Below, one piece after another: positions 42,267-50,477 of a DNA stretch of 64,000 nt. The stretch lies in contig NZ_SMAH01000003.1 of the NCBI RefSeq assembly GCF_004342625.1, positions 1 through 64,000 of the forward strand, in the 5' to 3' direction. The translations under genes and the position numbers were made by a program. Position 1 is the first letter of the stretch; each line of letters starts with the position of its first letter. The notes under the pieces are model-generated. The model saw nothing but the letters and a program-made list of their open reading frames with translations. It was not told the DNA's origin and made no database searches. The stretch is from Tepidimonas ignava. GTDB taxonomy: Bacteria > Pseudomonadota > Gammaproteobacteria > Burkholderiales > Burkholderiaceae_C.

Positions 42267-44114
42267 ATGGCCTGGGCCGGAAAACTTTTGCGTGTCAACC
42301 TCACCGCCGGCACCTGCACGCCGGAGCCGCTCAACATGACCTGGGCGCGCCAGTACCTCGGCTCGCGCGGGCTGGGCAGCAAATACCTGGTCGAAGAAGT
42401 CGACCCCAAGGTCGATCCGCTGTCGCCGGACAACAAAATCATCTGGGCCACGGGGCCGCTGACCGGCACGATGGCCTCCACCGGCGGGCGCTACACCGTC
42501 ATCACCAAGGGGCCGCTGACCGGCGCCATCGCCTGCTCCAACTCCGGCGGCTACTGGGGCGCGGAGCTCAAGGCGGCTGGGTGGGACATGATCATCTTCG
42601 AGGGCAAGTCGCCCACGCCGGTGTACCTGTACATTCAGGACGACGTGGCCGAGCTGCGTGACGCCTCGCACCTGTGGGGCAAGAGCGTGTGGGACACCGA
42701 GCACATCCTCAAGACCAGCCTGCAAGACCCGCTGCTGCGCATCTCCAGCATCGGGCGCGCCGGCGAAAACCAGGTGCTGTTCGCCTGCGTCGTCAACGAC
42801 CTGCACCGCGCCGCGGGGCGCTCGGGCGTGGGCGCGGTGGCCGGCAGCAAAAACCTCAAGGCCATCGCGGTGCGCGGCACCAAGGGCGTGGGCAACATCC
42901 GCGACCCGCAGGCCTTCATGCAGGCCACGCGCGCCGCCAAAAAGGTGCTGGCCGACAACGCCGTCACGGGTCAGGGCCTGCCCAAATACGGCACCCAGGT
43001 GCTGATGAACGTCATCAACGAAATCGGCGCGCTGCCCACACGCAACCACCGCGACGTGCAGTTCGAAGGCGCCAACGACATCTCGGCCGAGGCCATGCTC
43101 AAGCCACGCCCCACCGACGGCAAGCCGCACCTGGTCACCAACCAGGCCTGCTTTGGCTGCACGATCGCCTGCGGGCGCATCAGCAAAATCGACGAAACCC
43201 ACTTCAGCGTGCAAAACAAGCCTCAGTACTGGGGCGCCAGCGGCGGCCTGGAGTACGAAGCCGCCTGGGCGTTGGGGGCGGCCAACGGCGTCAACGACCT
43301 CGAGGCCCTGCAATACGCCAACCTCATCTGCAACGAGCACGGCATGGACCCCATCAGCTTCGGCGCCACGGTAGGCGCGGTCATGGAGCTGTACGAACTG
43401 GGGGTGCTGACCAAAGAGCAAATCGGCCTCGAAGCCCCGTTTGGCTCGGCGCGGGCGCTGTGCGAGCTGGCCGACATGACCGCCAACGGCATCGGCTTTG
43501 GCAAGGAAATCGCCCTGGGCTCCAAGCGGCTGTGCGCCAAATACGGCCACCCCGAGCTGTCAATGAGCGTCAAGGGCCAGGAATTCCCTGCCTACGACAG
43601 CCGCGGCATCCAAGGCATGGGGTTGGCCTACGCCACCAGCAACCGCGGCGCGTGCCACCTGCGCGGCTACACGGTGGCCTCGGAGGTGCTGGGCATCCCC
43701 GTCAAGACCGACCCACACAGCACCGAGGGCAAACCCGAGCTGGTCAAAGCGTTCCAGGACGCCACGGCAGCGTTCGACTCGGCCGGCATTTGCATCTTCA
43801 CCAGCTTTGCCTGGACGCTGGCCGACGTCGCCCCGCAGGTGGCCGCCGCCTGTGGCGAGGAGTTCACCGTGCAGGAGCTCGAGCGCATCGGCGAGCGCAT
43901 CTGGAACCTGGAGCGCGAGTTCAACAACCGCGCCGGCTTCACCGCCGCCGACGACACGCTGCCGCCACGGCTGCTCAACGAGCCGGCCAAGACCGGCCCG
44001 GCCAAGGGGTTGACCAACAAGCTGCCCGAGATGCTGCCCAAGTACTACGAAGTGCGCGGCTGGGACGCCCAAGGGCGGCCCACGGCGGAGACGAAAGCAC
44101 GTCTGGGCCTGTGA
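42267..44114 (+). CDS. aorB: AorB, tungsten aldehyde oxidoreductase
   Basis: A 615-residue catalytic subunit of the AOR family. It binds a bis-pyranopterin tungsten cofactor and one [4Fe-4S] cluster and oxidises aldehydes to acids. Cluster ligands are C295-x2-C298-x3-C302 plus C509 (GIC), matching the archaeal AOR spacing. The N-terminal AGKLLRVNLTAGTCTPEPL, RYTVITKGPLTGAIACSNSGGYWG, and the later KGQEFPAYDSRGIQGMGLAYATSNRGACH are family signatures. Close neighbours aorA, aorC and a MoaD-like gene show the Aromatoleum-type complex. GGAGA precedes the ATG. Confidence 0.96.
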   Translation: MAWAGKLLRVNLTAGTCTPEPLNMTWARQYLGSRGLGSKYLVEEVDPKVDPLSPDNKIIWATGPLTGTMASTGGRYTVITKGPLTGAIACSNSGGYWGAELKAAGWDMIIFEGKSPTPVYLYIQDDVAELRDASHLWGKSVWDTEHILKTSLQDPLLRISSIGRAGENQVLFACVVNDLHRAAGRSGVGAVAGSKNLKAIAVRGTKGVGNIRDPQAFMQATRAAKKVLADNAVTGQGLPKYGTQVLMNVINEIGALPTRNHRDVQFEGANDISAEAMLKPRPTDGKPHLVTNQACFGCTIACGRISKIDETHFSVQNKPQYWGASGGLEYEAAWALGAANGVNDLEALQYANLICNEHGMDPISFGATVGAVMELYELGVLTKEQIGLEAPFGSARALCELADMTANGIGFGKEIALGSKRLCAKYGHPELSMSVKGQEFPAYDSRGIQGMGLAYATSNRGACHLRGYTVASEVLGIPVKTDPHSTEGKPELVKAFQDATAAFDSAGICIFTSFAWTLADVAPQVAAACGEEFTVQELERIGERIWNLEREFNNRAGFTAADDTLPPRLLNEPAKTGPAKGLTNKLPEMLPKYYEVRGWDAQGRPTAETKARLGL

Positions 44115-44116
44115 CC

Positions 44117-45394
44117 ATGCGGCACCACGTCATCCTGGGCGCAGGCCCGGCAGGCGTCATCGCGGCCGAAACCATCCGCAAGCACGCGCCGCACGACCGC
44201 GTCACGCTGGTGGGCGACGAGCCCGAGCCGCCCTACTCGCGCATGGCCATCCCCTACCTGCTGGTGGGCAACATCGACGAGCGCGGCACCTACCTGCGCA
44301 AGCACCCTGGGCATTACGCGGCGCTGGGCATCGACTGCGTGGCGGGCCGCGCCACGGCGGTGGACACCCAAGCGTGCCGCGTCACGCTGCACGACGGCCG
44401 CACGCTGGAGTACGACCGGCTGCTGCTGGCCACCGGCTCGCGCCCCGTCAAGCCTCCCATCCCCGGCGTCACGCTGCCGGGTGTGCACCACTGCTGGACG
44501 CTGGCCGACGCGCGCGCCATCCAGGCACTGGCCAAGCCTGGTGCGCGCGTGCTGCAACTGGGCGCGGGCTTCATCGGCTGCATCATCATGGAAGCGCTCA
44601 AGCAGCGGGGTGTGCAGCTGACGGTGGTGGAAATGGGCGATCGCATGGTGCCGCGCATGATGGGGCCGACCGCCGGCGGCATGATCCGGCACTGGTGCGA
44701 ACGCCAAGGCGTGCGCGTGCTCACCCAAACGCGCATCGAAGCCATCGAGCGGGCCGCGCCGCTGCGCGTGCGTCTGTCCGACGGCCAGCACGTCGAGGCC
44801 GACCTTGTCATCATCGCCGCCGGTGTCAAGCCGGCGATCGAGTTCCTGCAAGCCAGCGACATCCGCTGCCTGCAAGGTGTGCTCACCGACGAGCACATGC
44901 AAACCAACGTCCCCGGCGTGTACGCCGCCGGCGACTGCGCCGAAGCCTTCGACAAGGTCAGCGGCACCACCATCGTCAGCGCCATCCAACCCAACGCCGC
45001 CGAGCAAGCGCGCGTGGCCGCGCTCAACATGGTGGGGCTGCGCGCCGAGCTGCGCGGCGTCACCCAAATCAACGTGCTCGACACCCTGGGACTGATCTCG
45101 ACCAGCTTCGGCCACTGGCAGGGTGTGCCGGGTGGCGAGCGGGCCGAAGTGGTGGACGAGGTCCACCACAAGGTGGTGAGCCTGGCCTTTCACGGCGACC
45201 GGGTGGTGGGCTGCAACACGGTGGGCTGGACCGACCACGTGGGTGCCCTGCGCGGTTTGGTCGAAGGCCAAGTGCGGCTGGGGGCCTGGAAAGAGGCGCT
45301 GCTGCGCGACCCCACGCAGTTCGCGGCGGCGTACCTGGCCTGCGCGCAAAGCCAGCACCGCTGGAGCGGCGCGCTCGATGGCGGGCGGCGCTAG
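44117..45394 (+). CDS. aorC: AorC, FAD/NAD(H)-binding subunit
   Basis: A 425-residue flavoprotein of the pyridine-nucleotide-disulfide reductase fold without a redox-active disulfide. The FAD motif is HHVILGAGPAGVIAAETIRK; an NAD motif VLQLGAGFIGCIIMEALKQR lies near residue 145; and TNVPGVYAAGDCAEAF is the second FAD-binding segment. In Aromatoleum this subunit couples the tungsten enzyme to NAD+. It starts 2 bp after aorB. Confidence 0.92.
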   Translation: MRHHVILGAGPAGVIAAETIRKHAPHDRVTLVGDEPEPPYSRMAIPYLLVGNIDERGTYLRKHPGHYAALGIDCVAGRATAVDTQACRVTLHDGRTLEYDRLLLATGSRPVKPPIPGVTLPGVHHCWTLADARAIQALAKPGARVLQLGAGFIGCIIMEALKQRGVQLTVVEMGDRMVPRMMGPTAGGMIRHWCERQGVRVLTQTRIEAIERAAPLRVRLSDGQHVEADLVIIAAGVKPAIEFLQASDIRCLQGVLTDEHMQTNVPGVYAAGDCAEAFDKVSGTTIVSAIQPNAAEQARVAALNMVGLRAELRGVTQINVLDTLGLISTSFGHWQGVPGGERAEVVDEVHHKVVSLAFHGDRVVGCNTVGWTDHVGALRGLVEGQVRLGAWKEALLRDPTQFAAAYLACAQSQHRWSGALDGGRR

Positions 45395-45403
45395 CATCGC
45401 AGC

Positions 45404-45655
45404 ATGAACGTCACCCTCAAGCTGTTCGCAACGCTCAGCGACCATCTACCGGCCGGCGCCCAGGGCAATCAAATCGTGTTGCCTGTGGCGCCGGGCACCA
45501 CGGTGCAGCAGCTCATCGAGCGGCTGCACCTGCCGCCCAAGCTCGTGCACCTGGTGCTGGTCAACGGCGTGTACATCCCGCCCGAGGCGCGCGCCGCCCG
45601 CGCGCTGACCGACGGCGACACCTTGGCCATCTGGCCGCCGATCGCGGGCGGATGA
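45404..45655 (+). CDS. aorD: MoaD/ThiS-like sulfur carrier (AorD)
   Basis: An 83-residue ubiquitin-like protein ending in the Gly-Gly needed for thiocarboxylate formation (WPPIAGG). The LVLVNGVYIPP and LTDGDTLAIWPPIAGG segments are typical of MoaD-like proteins encoded with tungsten AORs. It probably supplies sulfur for the tungstopterin dithiolene. It lies 9 bp after aorC. A TAGCAT at 45392-45397, overlapping the aorC stop, resembles a -10 placed as in other short-leader genes of this window. Confidence 0.88.
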   Translation: MNVTLKLFATLSDHLPAGAQGNQIVLPVAPGTTVQQLIERLHLPPKLVHLVLVNGVYIPPEARAARALTDGDTLAIWPPIAGG

Positions 45656-45972
45656 ACGACGGCGCACCTCCGGTCCCTTTGGCGGCCCGGGCCGATGCAA
45701 CGCGCGACGTCACCGCCAGCGCGGCGGAGTGGCGGCGCTTGGTGCGTCTGGCCACCGGCGTCGACCTTGCCGCCGACGCCAGCGCGTGCACGCTGCCCGT
45801 CGAGGGTGGCCAGGTGACGCTGTCGTGGCGACCGCTGCCGCCGTTGGCGTTGGGCCTGATGCGCCTGGAGCGCTTGCGCGTCCACGCCGCGTTCAGCCCC
45901 GACGTCACCCCTGAGGCGCGCCAGACCTTTTGGCGCCATTTCGATTTGCACACCCGGCGGGGTGGGGGCTGA
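45652..45972 (+). CDS. Uncharacterised protein at end of aor operon
   Basis: A 106-residue protein whose ATG overlaps the aorD stop (ATGA), so it belongs to the aor operon. No domain was recognised. It has one Cys (ASACTLP), an LSWRPLPPLALGLMRLERLRVHAAFS middle and an arginine- and glycine-rich end, HTRRGGG. No signal peptide or membrane helix is evident. A role in tungsten-cofactor insertion or enzyme assembly is suggested by position only. Confidence 0.75.
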   Translation: MNDGAPPVPLAARADATRDVTASAAEWRRLVRLATGVDLAADASACTLPVEGGQVTLSWRPLPPLALGLMRLERLRVHAAFSPDVTPEARQTFWRHFDLHTRRGGG

Positions 45973-45980
45973 GCCGGCGT

Positions 45981-45995
45981 CGCTCATGGCGAGCG
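45981..45995. terminator. Hairpin between convergent aor and hepT genes
   Basis: CGCTC (45981-45985) and GAGCG (45991-45995) form a small stem-loop at the end of hepT, 9 bp past the last aor stop. It could serve both directions. No T-run. Confidence 0.3.
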
Positions 45996-46523
45996 CGACA
46001 GCCGCTCTACGATGCGCTGAACATCGGATGCAAACGCGTCATCCCGAGGACCGATGCCAAGCTTGGTTTGGGACAGCGCCACCAGCCGCGCCGCGGTCAG
46101 AACCAGCTCGGGCAGCAACGCATGCAACGCGTTGAAATGCTCGGCAATGCTCCCATAATCGGTCTCGTACTCATGCGCGGCTTGGTTGCGGGCCAAGCGC
46201 AACGCCTGCCACGTCTCGACCGATGTGATCACGCCGGCCTTTTCAAAGTGCGCAAGCACATGCAAAAAATCGTCGGTGCGCTCCCCCAGCAACAGACTGG
46301 CATGCCGCATCGCAGCACCCACCGTGTCCTGCAGCTTGGCGTAGCGCTCGTTGAAGGCCGATAAGGTCTGGTACAGCGCTTCGTCCTTCTTGCGCGCCGC
46401 AAGCTCCGCGCCCGATAGCGGCCAAGGCAACTGTTGATCCGCCGCCACCAAAAAATAAACACTGCGTTGGATCGCGGTGAGCAAATCACCAAGGTAAGCT
46501 TTGAGATCCTGCAGGGATGTCAT
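45984..46523 (-). CDS. hepT: HepT-like toxin of HepT/MntA pair
   Basis: A 179-residue all-helical protein of the HEPN type. It carries the active-site motif R-x4-H-x-Y (RNQAAHEY in RLARNQAAHEYETD), found in HepT ribonuclease toxins. The ATG at 46523 (MTSLQDLKAY) overlaps the mntA stop by 4 nt; a longer frame to 46586 would run into mntA. In studied pairs MntA neutralises HepT by AMPylating the tyrosine of this motif. The two genes are less GC-rich than their surroundings, which suggests acquisition. Confidence 0.85.
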   Translation of the reverse strand: MTSLQDLKAYLGDLLTAIQRSVYFLVAADQQLPWPLSGAELAARKKDEALYQTLSAFNERYAKLQDTVGAAMRHASLLLGERTDDFLHVLAHFEKAGVITSVETWQALRLARNQAAHEYETDYGSIAEHFNALHALLPELVLTAARLVALSQTKLGIGPRDDAFASDVQRIVERLSRSP

Positions 46524-46828
46524 GGCGACGGCCGATGAACCAACGCTGTGCCCGTGTCCCGGGCCATTTTCTGGAATGGCGACCACGGGGTCCCGCGGCA
46601 GTGGAACACCAAGTCAAATGGCAAGCCCAACCGCTGCTGCAACCGAAGTCCCAGGCGTGCCCGGTCTAAAACGGGTACGGGTTGGTTGGTTTCGATCAAC
46701 AAATCAACGTCACCACCACGGCGCGCGTCGTCCAACCGCGACCCAAACACAACCACCGTTGCATCGTCGCCGACGGTGGCCCGCACGGTTTCTTGGATGA
46801 TGCGTTGCTGCGCTGCGGTCAAACGCAT
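46520..46828 (-). CDS. mntA: MntA-like nucleotidyltransferase antitoxin
   Basis: A 102-residue minimal nucleotidyltransferase with the motif G-S-x9-D-x-D (FGSRLDDARRGGDVDLLIE), which binds metal and ATP. In HepT/MntA systems it is the antitoxin. It is the first gene of the pair and overlaps hepT by 4 nt. The start lies 21 bp from the 3' end of the tRNA-Lys gene on the same strand, so it may be cotranscribed with the tRNA or may mark an insertion beside it. Confidence 0.88.
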   Translation of the reverse strand: MRLTAAQQRIIQETVRATVGDDATVVVFGSRLDDARRGGDVDLLIETNQPVPVLDRARLGLRLQQRLGLPFDLVFHCRGTPWSPFQKMARDTGTALVHRPSP

Positions 46829-46849
46829 GATCGGCCACCAACCGACGTT

Positions 46850-46925
46850 TGGTGGGTCGTGCAGGATTCGAACCTGCGACCAACGGATTAAAAGTCCGCT
46901 GCTCTACCGACTGAGCTAACGACCC
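46850..46925 (-). tRNA. tRNA-Lys (anticodon TTT)
   Basis: A 76-nt cloverleaf with encoded CCA on the minus strand. Acceptor arms GGGTCGT/ACGACCC. Anticodon loop CTTTTAA within stem GCGGA/TCCGT(T) reads TTT. T arm GCAGG-TTCGAAT-CCTGC. Confidence 0.95.
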
Positions 46926-46960
46926 GTGCGGTACCGTTGAGGGGTAGCGCGAAAGCTTGC

Positions 46961-46966
46961 ATTATA
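46961..46966 (-). promoter_or_regulatory. -10 element of tRNA-Lys
   Basis: On the minus strand this reads TATAAT, a consensus -10, 35 bp upstream of the tRNA 5' end. It sits just beyond the tcdA stop codon. Confidence 0.55.
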
Positions 46967-46969
46967 GCA

Positions 46970-47803
46970 TCATGAAAAACGCGCCAGCCGATCCAGCACC
47001 CACCCCGCGGCGCATAGACCGAAGGTGGCCGTCACGGCCACCGACGAGCCGTAGCCGTGGCAGTTGAGGTTGCCCTCGCGGCCCAACGCGCACGATGGGT
47101 CGGGCGGGGCGACCGCCTCGCGGCTGAACACCGCGGTAACGCCGATGCGGCCCTGCCGCGGCGCCCCATGCTGGCGGCGCAACCGTTGGCGCAGCCGCGC
47201 CAGCAGCGGATCGTGCGTGGCCAGGGCCACATCGTCCACCTCCACCGCGTGCGCCAGCCGCTTGCCCCCCGCCGCGCCCACGGTCACGAACGGCACCTTC
47301 TGTGTCGCGCGCGCCCATGCCGCCAGGGTTTCCTTGGCCGCCATCTGGTCGCACGCATCGATAACCGCCAACGGGCGCGCTTCGCCCTGCGCGCGGCACG
47401 CCTGCTGCCACAGTTCGGCCCAGTTGTCCGGGGCCACGAAAGCGTCCACCGCCCGCACCCGACACCCGGGGTGGATGCCCGCGATGCGGGCCTGCATCGC
47501 ATGCACCTTGGCCATGCCCAGCGTGGCGGTGAGCGCGTGCACCTGGCGGTTGACGTTGGATTCGGCCACGTGGTCCAGATCGATCAGCGTGAGCGCCCCC
47601 ACCCCGCTGCGTGCCAGCGCCTCGGCCGCCCAGGAGCCCACGCCCCCCACGCCGACCACGACCACATGGCTCTCGGCGATGGTGCGCGCCCGACGCGCGC
47701 CGTACAGGCGCTGCACGCCACCAAAGCGGCGCGCCGGATCCCAGTCACCCGATGCCGCGTCGGGGGCCGGCGCGTGGGCGTGCGCGGAAACAGCCTTAGT
47801 CAC
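46970..47803 (-). CDS. tcdA: TcdA, tRNA t6A dehydratase (ThiF-like)
   Basis: E1-like ATP-dependent enzyme that cyclises t6A37 of tRNA to ct6A. Of its 277 residues, the Rossmann nucleotide motif VVVVGVGGVGSWAAEALARSG lies near residue 47. DLDHVAESNVNRQVHAL, VIDACDQMAAKE and LGREGNLNCHGYGSSV are TcdA/CsdL signatures. It overlaps the upstream yeeE-like gene by 8 bp and ends 45 bp before tRNA-Lys, whose T-loop family is a possible substrate class (tRNAs decoding ANN, which include Lys). Confidence 0.93.
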   Translation of the reverse strand: MTKAVSAHAHAPAPDAASGDWDPARRFGGVQRLYGARRARTIAESHVVVVGVGGVGSWAAEALARSGVGALTLIDLDHVAESNVNRQVHALTATLGMAKVHAMQARIAGIHPGCRVRAVDAFVAPDNWAELWQQACRAQGEARPLAVIDACDQMAAKETLAAWARATQKVPFVTVGAAGGKRLAHAVEVDDVALATHDPLLARLRQRLRRQHGAPRQGRIGVTAVFSREAVAPPDPSCALGREGNLNCHGYGSSVAVTATFGLCAAGWVLDRLARFS

Positions 47804-48911
47804 GCTCCAGCAACCAAAGCTGGAACCGAAAACCCGCCAGCGCCCCGAGCACGATGCCGACCAACGCCAGCACGCTGGTCAGGCTCAGCGTCGACACCCC
47901 GGAGAGCCCCTGCCCGATCGTGCACCCCATGGCGGTGACGCCACCCACGCCCATGCACAGCGCACCCACGATGTGCAGCGCGGTGTCGCGGGTGCCAGCA
48001 AAGCCCTCCCAGCGGAAGGTGCGCGTGGCCAGCGCCATCGCGGCGGCGCCGGCGACCACGCCCAACACCGACACCACCCCCAAGGTCAGCACCTTGTTGG
48101 CGTCGCTGTAGTAAATCAACCAGTCCAGCGTGTAGGCCATCGGGGCGGTGAAGGTCAAGGCCTCCATGCGCCCGCTTTGCGTGGCCACATAGACCGGCTC
48201 CAGCGTTTGTGGGTGTTCCGGCACAAACCCCAACCAGCCGGACACCGCCCACATCGCCGCCACCGTGGCGCCGATGCCCGCCCCCCCCAGCCATGCCTGG
48301 CCGCTGCCACGGAAGTCCGGATGCGACGCCGCCCAAACGACGAGCGCGGCCCCCACCCCCACGCCCAGCACCAGTGCCGTGGACGACGGCGCCCAGCCGA
48401 ACTGCTGCGCCAACCACGCCGGCAAGGGGCTGCCCGGCTGCAGGTCGAACGCCAGACGATCCACCGTGCGATCGCGCAACACCGCGGTGATGCCGCGCAA
48501 CGTGGCGTAGGCGGCAAACCCCATCACGAAAAAAACCACCAGCGCCTTGAGGCTGCCGCCACCCAGCCGCACCAGCGTCTTGCTGCCGCAGCCCGAGCCC
48601 AGCACCATGCCAAAGCCGAACAACGCCCCGCCCAGCAAGGCCGAGGCCCAAATAACACGCCCACTCCAATAAATGGTTTGGGTAGGGTCAACGAGCCCGG
48701 CCGCCGCCATCAGGTGAAAACCGATCATGGCCACGCCGATGGCCATCGCCCACATGCGCAGCCGCACGGTGTCGCCCATGTTGACGACGTCGCTGATGGC
48801 GCCCATCGTGCAAAAATGGGTGCGCTGGGCCAGTGCGCCAAAGACCGCCGAGACGGCGAAAGCCGCCGCCAGCACCGTGGCGTGCAAAGATTGAAAAGTG
48901 GTTTCGTCCAT
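47796..48911 (-). CDS. YeeE/YedE (TsuA-like) sulfur transporter
   Basis: A 371-residue membrane protein with about nine helices, of the YeeE/YedE family. TsuA-type members import thiosulfate through conserved cysteines. Candidate cysteines are in THFCTMGA (near residue 34), GSGCGSKTL (near 108) and AMGCTIGQGL (near 338), in the two halves of an internal repeat. It overlaps tcdA by 8 bp. ATTGTA at 48924-48929, TACAAT on the minus strand, is a -10 element 12 bp before its ATG. Sulfur supply for tRNA or cofactor thiolation is a possible link with its neighbours but unproven. Confidence 0.88.
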   Translation of the reverse strand: MDETTFQSLHATVLAAAFAVSAVFGALAQRTHFCTMGAISDVVNMGDTVRLRMWAMAIGVAMIGFHLMAAAGLVDPTQTIYWSGRVIWASALLGGALFGFGMVLGSGCGSKTLVRLGGGSLKALVVFFVMGFAAYATLRGITAVLRDRTVDRLAFDLQPGSPLPAWLAQQFGWAPSSTALVLGVGVGAALVVWAASHPDFRGSGQAWLGGAGIGATVAAMWAVSGWLGFVPEHPQTLEPVYVATQSGRMEALTFTAPMAYTLDWLIYYSDANKVLTLGVVSVLGVVAGAAAMALATRTFRWEGFAGTRDTALHIVGALCMGVGGVTAMGCTIGQGLSGVSTLSLTSVLALVGIVLGALAGFRFQLWLLERD

Positions 48912-48923
48912 GGTCGGGACGCG

Positions 48924-48929
48924 ATTGTA
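48924..48929 (-). promoter_or_regulatory. -10 element of the yeeE-tcdA pair
   Basis: TACAAT on the minus strand, 12 bp from the start codon at 48911, giving a very short leader. Confidence 0.45.
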
Positions 48930-48975
48930 GAGCGGGCCCGCGCCGCTTGCGGACGTCAGGCGGCTGCGCGAACCG

Positions 48976-49818
48976 TCACCGCAGACGGCTCAAACGTTCG
49001 CGCGCCGCGGCAGCCGCTTCGCTGTCGGGGTAGCGCTGCACCAGCGCCTGCCAGGTGGCCCGTGCGGCCTTGACGTCCTTGAGTTCAACCTGGCAGCTGG
49101 CGATGGCCAACATCGCCTCGGGCGCGCGCGGGTGGCGCGGGTAGGCGTCCAGCAAGCGCTGGTACGCGTCGATGGCAGGCTTGTAGTCGCGCGTGGCGTA
49201 CAAGGCGTTGCCGCGCCAGTACAGCGCCAGCGGCACATAACCGCTTTGGGGGTAACGTTGCACGAAGTCGGCGTACAGCTGCGCCGCGCGGGCGAACTCC
49301 GATGCCCGCAGCGCCGCCATCGCGCCTTCGAACGCGGCCTTTTCCTCCGGCCGGGCGGTGAACTCCTGCCCTTCGATCGAGACCTTGACCGGCTCCTGCG
49401 CGCGCAAGCGCTCGTCCAGCGCGGCCCACGCGTCGCGCTGCTGGCGCTGCAGCTCGGCCAACTGAAACGCCAGCTGCTCCTGCTGCCCACGCAACTGCGC
49501 CAGTTCGCGCCGCAACGCTTCGAGCTGGTTGGTTTGCTCCAGCAACCCGCGGCGCGCCGGGTCCAGCGCCGCCTCCAGCTCGGCCACGCGCTGCCGCGCC
49601 GCTTCCAGCTCTTGACGCTGCGCCTCCAGCGCCTGCCGCTGCGCCTCGACGCGGCCACGCAACTCCAAAATCGCGCGGCGCGCCTCGTCGTCGCTGAACA
49701 GCGCCCACGCCGGCTGCGCCACCCCACCCAGCAGGGCCAACGCCAGCCACCAAGCCCCCAGGCGCGGTGTACGGTTCGGCACGCTTCGGCCGCTGCGGTG
49801 GTTGGGCATCATCGGCAC
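48976..49818 (-). CDS. cpoB: CpoB (YbgF), Tol-Pal coordinator
   Basis: Periplasmic protein that coordinates peptidoglycan synthesis with outer-membrane constriction. The 280 residues comprise a signal peptide (about 1-39, ending PAWA), a Gln/Arg/Glu-rich coiled coil (about 45-130) and a C-terminal TPR domain (FEGAMAALRASEFARAAQLYADFVQRYP onward, three repeats). It is the last gene of tolB-pal-cpoB, 14 bp after pal. Several closely spaced start Met are possible. Confidence 0.93.
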   Translation of the reverse strand: MPMMPNHRSGRSVPNRTPRLGAWWLALALLGGVAQPAWALFSDDEARRAILELRGRVEAQRQALEAQRQELEAARQRVAELEAALDPARRGLLEQTNQLEALRRELAQLRGQQEQLAFQLAELQRQQRDAWAALDERLRAQEPVKVSIEGQEFTARPEEKAAFEGAMAALRASEFARAAQLYADFVQRYPQSGYVPLALYWRGNALYATRDYKPAIDAYQRLLDAYPRHPRAPEAMLAIASCQVELKDVKAARATWQALVQRYPDSEAAAAARERLSRLR

Positions 49819-49832
49819 GCTCCTGCTGCGCT

Positions 49833-50423
49833 TCAGCGGTAAACGAATTCAACGCGGCGATTGCGGCTCCAGGCCTCCTCGCCGCTGCCGGGCACGGCCG
49901 GTTTTTCCTTGCCGTAGCTCACCGACTCCATTTGCTCGTCCTGCACGCCCAGCAGCGCCAGCGCACGGCGCACCGCGTCGGCGCGCTTTTGCCCCAGCGC
50001 CAGGTTGTACTCGCGGCCACCGCGCTCGTCGGTGTGGCCTTCCAGCACCACGCGGCGCTTGCGGTCGGCGTTGAGGAAGCGCGCGTGCGCTTCCAGCGTG
50101 GCCATGTACTCGGGCTTGACGACGTACGAGTCAAAATCGAAGTAAATAACCCGCGCCACGTTGGCCGGCGGCTGCGCCGTTTCGGCCGGCGCCGCTTGCG
50201 CCGGGGTGACCGCACGGCCGTCCACACCGCCGCTGGCCGCGCCGCCTGCGGCGCCGCCCTCACCGCCCGCGCCGACGGGCGCCGGACTGCGGTCGGTCAC
50301 CGGGGCGCCGCCTTCATCCAGCGGCACGCTTGAACACCCCGCCATCAACGCGGCGGCGAGCACGAACGGGGTCAGACGCGCCAGCGGGCGCGCGGAGGTG
50401 GGTCGCTTGTTCATCGGGTTCAT
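49833..50423 (-). CDS. pal: Pal, peptidoglycan-associated lipoprotein
   Basis: OmpA-like outer-membrane lipoprotein that links the membrane to peptidoglycan. From the Met at 50423 the lipobox LMAGC places the lipid-modified Cys at residue 30. A Gly/Ala/Pro-rich linker follows, then the OmpA domain YFDFDSYVVKPEYMATLEAHARFL with the diaminopimelate-binding EGHTDERGGREYNLALGQKRA. An in-frame ATG at 50465 has GAGG 10 bp upstream and could be the true start, with a long n-region. It lies between tolB and cpoB on the minus strand. Confidence 0.93.
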   Translation of the reverse strand: MNPMNKRPTSARPLARLTPFVLAAALMAGCSSVPLDEGGAPVTDRSPAPVGAGGEGGAAGGAASGGVDGRAVTPAQAAPAETAQPPANVARVIYFDFDSYVVKPEYMATLEAHARFLNADRKRRVVLEGHTDERGGREYNLALGQKRADAVRRALALLGVQDEQMESVSYGKEKPAVPGSGEEAWSRNRRVEFVYR

Positions 50424-50477
50424 GTCGTTGGGTTGAAGGGGATCCAAAACGTTGGGCATCGCCATGGTGTCGAGACC

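Noticed and set aside
46970-47803. MoeB/ThiF partner of the AOR MoaD-like protein
   Set aside because: LGREGNLNCHGYGSSV and overall sequence match TcdA, and the gene is on the other strand beyond the toxin-antitoxin pair and tRNA-Lys.
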